From: Isotricha intestinalis
Taxonomy: Eukaryota; Ciliophora; Litostomatea; Vestibuliferida; Isotrichidae
Reading direction: 5' to 3'
Assembly: GCA_023807065.1 (NCBI GenBank)
Contig: JAJJLU010000747.1
Location: 1-20,241, forward strand
DNA length: 20,241 nt
Below the pieces are notes generated by a model. The model had not been told where the DNA came from. It did not search any database and saw nothing but the letters and a program-made list of their open reading frames with translations. Shown here piece after piece: positions 15,560-20,241 of this stretch. Position 1 is the first letter of the stretch. Each line of letters opens with the position of its first letter. A program made the position numbers and the translations under genes.

Positions 15560-18500
15560 ATGAATAATAGAAAGAAAAAAGCTTCTAAATTAACAAATAA
15601 AACTTTTGATTCAATAATTCCAAAAAAAGAAGAACCATCTTTAAACAAATTAAACTTAAGTAAAATTAATATGATATCTCAATTAAAGCAAATTCCAAAT
15701 AATTCTTTTTTCCATCGAAGAGAAACAATGACATTTTTAGAATCAAAGGAAACAAAAAAAGAACAAATAAAAAACCAAGAAAAAAAAAATCTAAAGCCAA
15801 AAAAAATAAATAATTATTATAATAATTTTTCATATACAATTCCACCAAAAAATCCTAAGAAAATTCCATCAATAAAAAGAATTGAAAAAAAAGTGTTAGT
15901 TAAATATTCTCCTTATGATGGAGCAATTGAAAATTTATTTGGTGAATCATCATCAACAATAGTAGAAACAATAAAAAATCCAAAAATAAAAAAAAAAAAA
16001 GATGATGGGAAATTAAGTAGATATTTAATGAAGACTCCTCCTCCTATATTAAATAAGCAATTAGTTAAAAAAACTTTTTTTGGAAATGAAATGGAAAATA
16101 ATAAAAGTGTTAATAATCATAATAAAAATAATAATGATAAAATTAAAAGTAAATCTACAGATATTAGTTTTGAGGATGAAAATAGAGCAACTGCAAATTT
16201 TAATACTGCTCCTACTTATTTATCTAATAATAGTGTTATTAATTCTCAAAATAATAATAATAATGAAAAAAATAATTTTTCAAAAGGAGGTGTTGTTAAT
16301 TTAAATTTAAATAAAAATAGAAGAAAAATTTTAGATAAAGATATTATTAAAAATGAAGATAAAATTATTTCTATTCAAAAATGTTTTAGGTATTTTTTTT
16401 ATAAGAAAAAAATTAAAGAAGTTAAATTAAAAGGAAAAAAAATAGATAAATTTGTTAATATGATTAATGAAATTTTTAAAAAAGATAAAAAGAGTTTTTT
16501 TAAAGAAATGATAAATAAAAGGAATAATCGTATAATTCAGAATATTAAAAGAAATTTAAATTATTATAAACCTTCTTTAGAAAAAAATATAAATGAAAAT
16601 TCAAAGTCGTTAAATCTTATTAATAATTTTTTTTTACCTGAGAATAAAAAAAATAAAATAAAAAAAACAAATTCCCAAAAGAAAATAAAAAATAAAAAAT
16701 TAGATTTTTACAGAAAAATAATTGATAATAACATTTATTCAAGTTTTTCATTTTTAGAAATTTCTCAAAATAATATAATAAATATTAATTCAGAAATAAA
16801 AAAAAAAGAAAAAAATAATTTAATAATAAAAGAAAATGATTTTTCAATTGAATCAAATAAAATTTCTTCTTTTAAAGATATTGAAATTGATCTTCCTGAA
16901 GAAGGAGAATTTACTTATGAACCACTTTCAAGTAAAATATCTTCTTTTAGAAATATTGAAATTGATTTTTCAGAAAATTTTGATATTATTAATTTTAAAT
17001 TATCTAAATTTAATTTTAATGAAATTAACAAAGAAAATAATTTTTATATTAAATCAAATAAAGATTCTTCTTTTAAAAATATTATAATTGATCTTAATAA
17101 TAAATTACTTTTTAATTATCAAGGTTTTAATAATCAAAAATATTTATTTAATTTATTTTATATTGATAAGAACATTAATTTTGAAATTAAAGGAAATAAT
17201 AATTTAAAAAATAATATTGAAAATATATTTTCTTCTTTTAAAGATATTAAAATTTATTTGAATGAAAATTTAGAATTAATAAATAAAAACAATAAATATA
17301 AATTTATTGAAGTTGATAAAAATAAAAATAATTTTGAAATAAAATCAAATAAAAAACAAAATTTATTTTCAGAAATAAAAATAGATTTTCCCGAAAAATT
17401 AGAATTAATAAATAAACCTATTAAAAAACATTATGAAATAAATTCCTCAATTGATTTTTATTTATATGGAAATAAAAAAAAATATTTTTCATGGGTTAAA
17501 TTACCTATAATTTTAATGAAAATAATAAATAAAAATTTATACAATGAAAATTCTAAAAAATTTATTTATCAATTAAAAACAAATAAAAAAGTAGAAAAAA
17601 TAAAAGAAAACTTATTAAAAACATTAAAAAAAGAAGATTTGAAAATATTAAAATATTATTTTGAAAAATTAAAATTAAAAACAAGAAAAAATAAAAAAGA
17701 TAAAAATAATAAATTAAAAGAAAAGCAAAAATCAAAAGAAACATTAAAACCAATAAAGAAGAAATTAACATTAAAAAAGGAATTAGAGAAAGAAAAAATT
17801 AAAAAAAAAAAATCATTGACAAAAAAATTTGAAAATACTTTAAAAATAATAAAAGAAATAAATTTCGAATTAGAAAAAGAATATTATATTCCAAATTTCT
17901 TAAGTGATTCTTTTGAAGAAGAAATTAATGATAATAAAAGCATAAACACAATGAATAACTCATTTGAAGAAAATAGAAAAAATATAAAAAATTTAAAATT
18001 AGAATCAATACCAAAAAAAAAGAAATTATATAAAATATTATTTAGAAATAAAACAAAATCAAAATTTCGTATAAAAAAAAATTTAGAAAGAAATGAAAGA
18101 AAAAGAAATAGAAAATTACATTTTGTAAATAGAAATAATGAATCATTAAATAATACAATGAGATATAAACAAATAAGAATAGTAAAAAAATTTTTTGATG
18201 ATATAACTGGAAATATAATTGAAATTCCTTTTAATGGAAATTATCTTACTGAAAGAGGTTATGATAGTTTTATTGAAGAAAAAAATTTAGTTGATATTCT
18301 TTTAAAAGAAGATAAAAATCAAAAAGTAAAAAGATTAATCATGTATAATTTATTCAGACAATATTTTCGATTTTGGAAATATGTTACTTTAAAAAAAAAA
18401 AAACAAAAAAAAAAAAAACCCAGATTTTATGATATTATTACTATTATTATGAAATGCTTGTTTACTAATAATATTTATGTTAAAAATGCTTTTATGGGAG

Positions 18501-18622
18501 AAATTTATTTTATTAAAGGAAGATATTTATTTAAATGGTATTGGATTGTTTTTGGAGATGTTAGAAAAAAAGAAAAAGAACATTTAAAAAAAAATAAGGA
18601 ATTATTAAAAAAGAAAAAATAA
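15560..18622 (+). CDS. Large basic protein with an IQ motif, SSFKDIxID repeats and FxxW motifs
   Basis: 1020 residues, very Lys/Asn/Ile-rich. A probable IQ (calmodulin/centrin-binding) motif reads IQKCFRYFFYKKK from I272-Q273. A degenerate repeat centred on SSFKDIEIDLPEE recurs at residues 435, 460, 502, 557 and 601 with variants NIEIDFSE, NIIIDL, DIKIYLNE and EIKIDFPE. Near the C-terminus three motifs of the form YxFxxW/L followed by basic residues occur, at about 697-710 (LKYYFEKLKLKTRK), 931-944 (LFRQYFRFWKYVTL) and 989-995. From established knowledge, aromatic-Trp motifs of this kind occur in centrin-binding Sfi1-like proteins. A cytoskeletal or basal-body role is therefore a guess from motif type. 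It starts 55 bp from the divergent gene, and the ATG follows an A-run. Confidence 0.82.
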   Translation: MNNRKKKASKLTNKTFDSIIPKKEEPSLNKLNLSKINMISQLKQIPNNSFFHRRETMTFLESKETKKEQIKNQEKKNLKPKKINNYYNNFSYTIPPKNPKKIPSIKRIEKKVLVKYSPYDGAIENLFGESSSTIVETIKNPKIKKKKDDGKLSRYLMKTPPPILNKQLVKKTFFGNEMENNKSVNNHNKNNNDKIKSKSTDISFEDENRATANFNTAPTYLSNNSVINSQNNNNNEKNNFSKGGVVNLNLNKNRRKILDKDIIKNEDKIISIQKCFRYFFYKKKIKEVKLKGKKIDKFVNMINEIFKKDKKSFFKEMINKRNNRIIQNIKRNLNYYKPSLEKNINENSKSLNLINNFFLPENKKNKIKKTNSQKKIKNKKLDFYRKIIDNNIYSSFSFLEISQNNIININSEIKKKEKNNLIIKENDFSIESNKISSFKDIEIDLPEEGEFTYEPLSSKISSFRNIEIDFSENFDIINFKLSKFNFNEINKENNFYIKSNKDSSFKNIIIDLNNKLLFNYQGFNNQKYLFNLFYIDKNINFEIKGNNNLKNNIENIFSSFKDIKIYLNENLELINKNNKYKFIEVDKNKNNFEIKSNKKQNLFSEIKIDFPEKLELINKPIKKHYEINSSIDFYLYGNKKKYFSWVKLPIILMKIINKNLYNENSKKFIYQLKTNKKVEKIKENLLKTLKKEDLKILKYYFEKLKLKTRKNKKDKNNKLKEKQKSKETLKPIKKKLTLKKELEKEKIKKKKSLTKKFENTLKIIKEINFELEKEYYIPNFLSDSFEEEINDNKSINTMNNSFEENRKNIKNLKLESIPKKKKLYKILFRNKTKSKFRIKKNLERNERKRNRKLHFVNRNNESLNNTMRYKQIRIVKKFFDDITGNIIEIPFNGNYLTERGYDSFIEEKNLVDILLKEDKNQKVKRLIMYNLFRQYFRFWKYVTLKKKKQKKKKPRFYDIITIIMKCLFTNNIYVKNAFMGEIYFIKGRYLFKWYWIVFGDVRKKEKEHLKKNKELLKKKK

Positions 18623-18780
18623 TCAATTTTAATAATTATGTAGATTTTTGGAATTTATTTAATTATTATTATATTTATTTATTCAAATAGTTAATTTACT
18701 TTTTGAGATAAATTTGATAATTTGAAATTTTATTTTTTTCAAAATAATTTAATAAATAAATTTTTATTTGAAATTATATA

Positions 18781-19743
18781 ATGGATAATTGTATTTTAAA
18801 AACAAAATAACAAATTCCAAAAATAAAATTCAATTAAATTGGAGTTAGAAATAATTTAAAAGGATTTAAAATAAAAAATTCAATAGATAATATTTTATCT
18901 TTTATATAAAAATATCTACCAGTTAAAATCAAGAGGAAAAGGAACTTCAAAATTAATAATTGATATCCTTCAAAGGATATATTAGGATAATAATCAAAAA
19001 ATTAATTCTCCAAGTTATTTAATAGAATCAAATAAAATTATCTTGTATGGATGTAAATTATCATTCAAGGAAAGGATTTTTACCTCCTATAAATATAAAA
19101 GATTTAGAATATAATTAATCTAAAAATCCTCCTGATTTTAAGAGTATTAGAGGAAATAATAATTATAGAAGAAATAATAATCTTTATAATGAAAGAGGAT
19201 AGGTTTCAGAGGAAGATATTTTAATGGGGGAAATAAAGAAATTAGAGGAAATAAATTTAAAAGAAATGTAGTAATGTATAATTATAATGGTTATGATAAT
19301 AATTGGAATTATGGAAATAATAAATGCTCAAATGTCAGAGGAAGAGAAATAAGAAGATTTATTAGAGGAAGAAGAATTAAAGGGAATAATAATATGAAAT
19401 ATAATAATGTTAGAAAAGGAGATGAAGATTATAAAGAATTTAAGAATTTAATAGCAATAATAATAACAATTAGAATAATAATTAACAATTTGAATAATGA
19501 ATTTTATAGAAGTGGAAATTTTTAAAAAAAATAAACAAAAAATGATTCATTCTCCAAAGGAATAAATAAAACAGAAGAAAATATTTTAATAAAATATCTG
19601 ATTGAATAATACTAACAATAACACTATATGATAATTATAATCAACAAAATATAAAAATAATAATAAGTCAAAATTTACAGGGAAAGGGCATATAATACAA
19701 TTAATTGGAAGAAGTTAAATTTTTTAATTTTCCAATTTGCTGA
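18781..19743 (+). pseudogene. Degenerate gene: Alba-like segment followed by RG/Asn-rich tail
   Basis: Protein-like sequence starts at an ATG at 18781 and continues in shifted frames, with changes near 18895, 19075, 19202 and 19450. In-frame stops are TAA at 18808, 18835 and 19116 and TAG at 18983 and 19200. The segment at 18923-18982 reads LKSRGKGTSKLIIDILQRIY, which fits the Alba-fold signature (a GRG-type loop, then Lys and an EILKRR-like helix). It is preceded by NQIGVRNN-like text and followed, in another frame, by LPPINIKDLEYN. From 19130 there is an Arg-Gly/Asn-rich tail (KSIRGNNNYRR, GFRGRYFNGGN, RGREIRRFIRGRR), then Asn/Gln-rich sequence ending near LEEVKFFNFPIC at 19740. Alba proteins with C-terminal RGG tails bind RNA or DNA in many protists. 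The pseudogene status is well supported; the Alba assignment is tentative. Confidence 0.6.
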
Positions 19744-19897
19744 AATAAGAAAAAATATTTTTAAGAATTATTATAATGGGATTTAATTTATAATTATTAA
19801 TAAATATATCTTTTGATTTAATTAATTAAATGAATTTCTGATAATTTACCTTTTAATGTTATAATAAATATTGTTTATTTATTTATTTTAATTTAAA

Positions 19898-19971
19898 TAA
19901 ATATTTAAAATAATTAATTTATATTTACCCCAAAATTAAAAAACAAACATAAATAATAAAAATATTTATTT
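19898..19971. repeat. 74-bp direct repeat, copy 1
   Basis: This 74-base block recurs without mismatch at 20028-20101. It contains the relatively C-rich core TTTACCCCAAAATTAAAAAA in otherwise almost pure A+T. It lies in non-coding DNA downstream of the right-hand gene relic. No terminal inverted repeats or ORF are seen. Confidence 0.93.
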
Positions 19972-20027
19972 GTTAGAAATAGTCAATAATAATTAAATAA
20001 AAAAAAAATATTTATTTAAACAAAAAT

Positions 20028-20101
20028 TAAATATTTAAAATAATTAATTTATATTTACCCCAAAATTAAAAAACAAACATAAATAATAAAAATATTTATT
20101 T
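20028..20101. repeat. 74-bp direct repeat, copy 2
   Basis: Exact second copy, 130 bases downstream of copy 1. The 56-base spacer between copies is A+T-rich and itself contains partial matches (ATATTTATTT, ATTAAATATTTAAAA), and a further partial match to the repeat's left edge follows near 20120-20137. This suggests a tandem array with a 130-bp unit, of which only one and a half units lie in the window. Confidence 0.93.
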
Positions 20102-20241
20102 TTCAAAAAAAGGAAATAAAAATTAAATATTTAAAAATTATACAATTTAAAATAAATATTATTTAAAATATGAATTATTAAAAAACTATTAAAAAAATAA
20201 AGACAAAAATTTTATATATATTATTTTTTATCATTTTTAGG
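20102..20241. other. Non-coding A+T-rich end of window
   Basis: Apart from the short partial repeat match near 20120-20137, I see no gene, RNA or telomeric sequence here. The window simply stops; this is not a chromosome end. Confidence 0.6.

Noticed and set aside
15505..15648. 48-codon N-terminal extension of the minus-strand gene, which looks like a Phe/Leu membrane segment
   Set aside because: It is antisense to the Lys-rich start of the gene at 15560 and only mirrors its A-rich codons; the Met at 15504 gives a non-overlapping gene.
19274..19525. 83-codon open frame as a stand-alone RG-rich gene
   Set aside because: The same protein-like text continues upstream in this frame to 19202 and in other frames to 18781, so it is one block of a broken gene.
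19927..19935. CCCCAAAA in the direct repeat as an internal telomere of Oxytricha type
   Set aside because: It is a single unit at each copy, not tandem, and differs from the CCCCAAT unit at the real end.
1..20241. Whole organism using TAA/TAG as Gln
   Set aside because: All eight intact genes end in TAA and contain no internal TAA or TAG, and CAA serves for Gln throughout; the Gln-like stops are limited to the two broken genes.
1..20241. tRNA, rRNA, CRISPR array, transposase or phage-type genes
   Set aside because: Reading both strands I saw no cloverleaf-like or rRNA-like G+C-rich block, no spaced identical repeats of CRISPR form, and no recombinase motifs.

Overview
This looks like the left end of a eukaryotic nuclear chromosome, most likely a ciliate macronuclear chromosome. 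Bases 1-35 are five exact CCCCAAT units, with the C-rich strand reading inward as a true telomere requires. The unit is one base longer than the CCCCAA unit of Tetrahymena-type ciliates. The window is extremely A+T-rich. The genes are intronless as far as I can see, closely spaced, rich in Asn, Lys, Glu and Ile, and usually start after an A-run. All eight intact genes end in TAA and encode Gln as CAA or CAG, so the code here is the standard one for TAA. A standard-code ciliate (for example a litostome/rumen-type ciliate) would fit, but the species assignment is inference. The right end (20241) is not telomeric.

Layout: 1-35 telomere. 67-1440 (-) is a broken gene with a P-loop NTPase motif, cut off about 30 bp from the telomere. 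1496-2188 (+) Rab11-like GTPase. 2316-4529 (+) CDC5L/Cef1 splicing factor. 4764-5684 (-) four-repeat annexin. 5923-7185 (-) RING-H2 E3 ligase with an N-terminal zinc ribbon (RNF115/126-like layout). 7464-10505 (+) Asn-rich protein with tandem repeats and Cys clusters at both ends. 10599-14363 (+) Glu/Lys-rich coiled-coil protein with a 178-bp homopurine tract. 14515-15504 (-) and 15560-18622 (+) are a divergent pair of unrecognised proteins; the second carries an IQ motif and a degenerate repeat. 18781-19743 (+) is a second broken gene, with an Alba-like segment followed by an RG/Asn-rich tail. 19898-20101 holds two exact 74-bp copies 130 bp apart.

The identified genes are unrelated housekeeping functions (membrane traffic, splicing, Ca2+/membrane binding, ubiquitination), with no sign of an operon or a single shared pathway. 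The most unusual features are the two gene relics flanking the gene block, in which most in-frame stops are TAA/TAG at places where Gln would fit, and a sharp switch inside several genes from A-ending to T-ending codons. I did not find a clear new multi-gene system.
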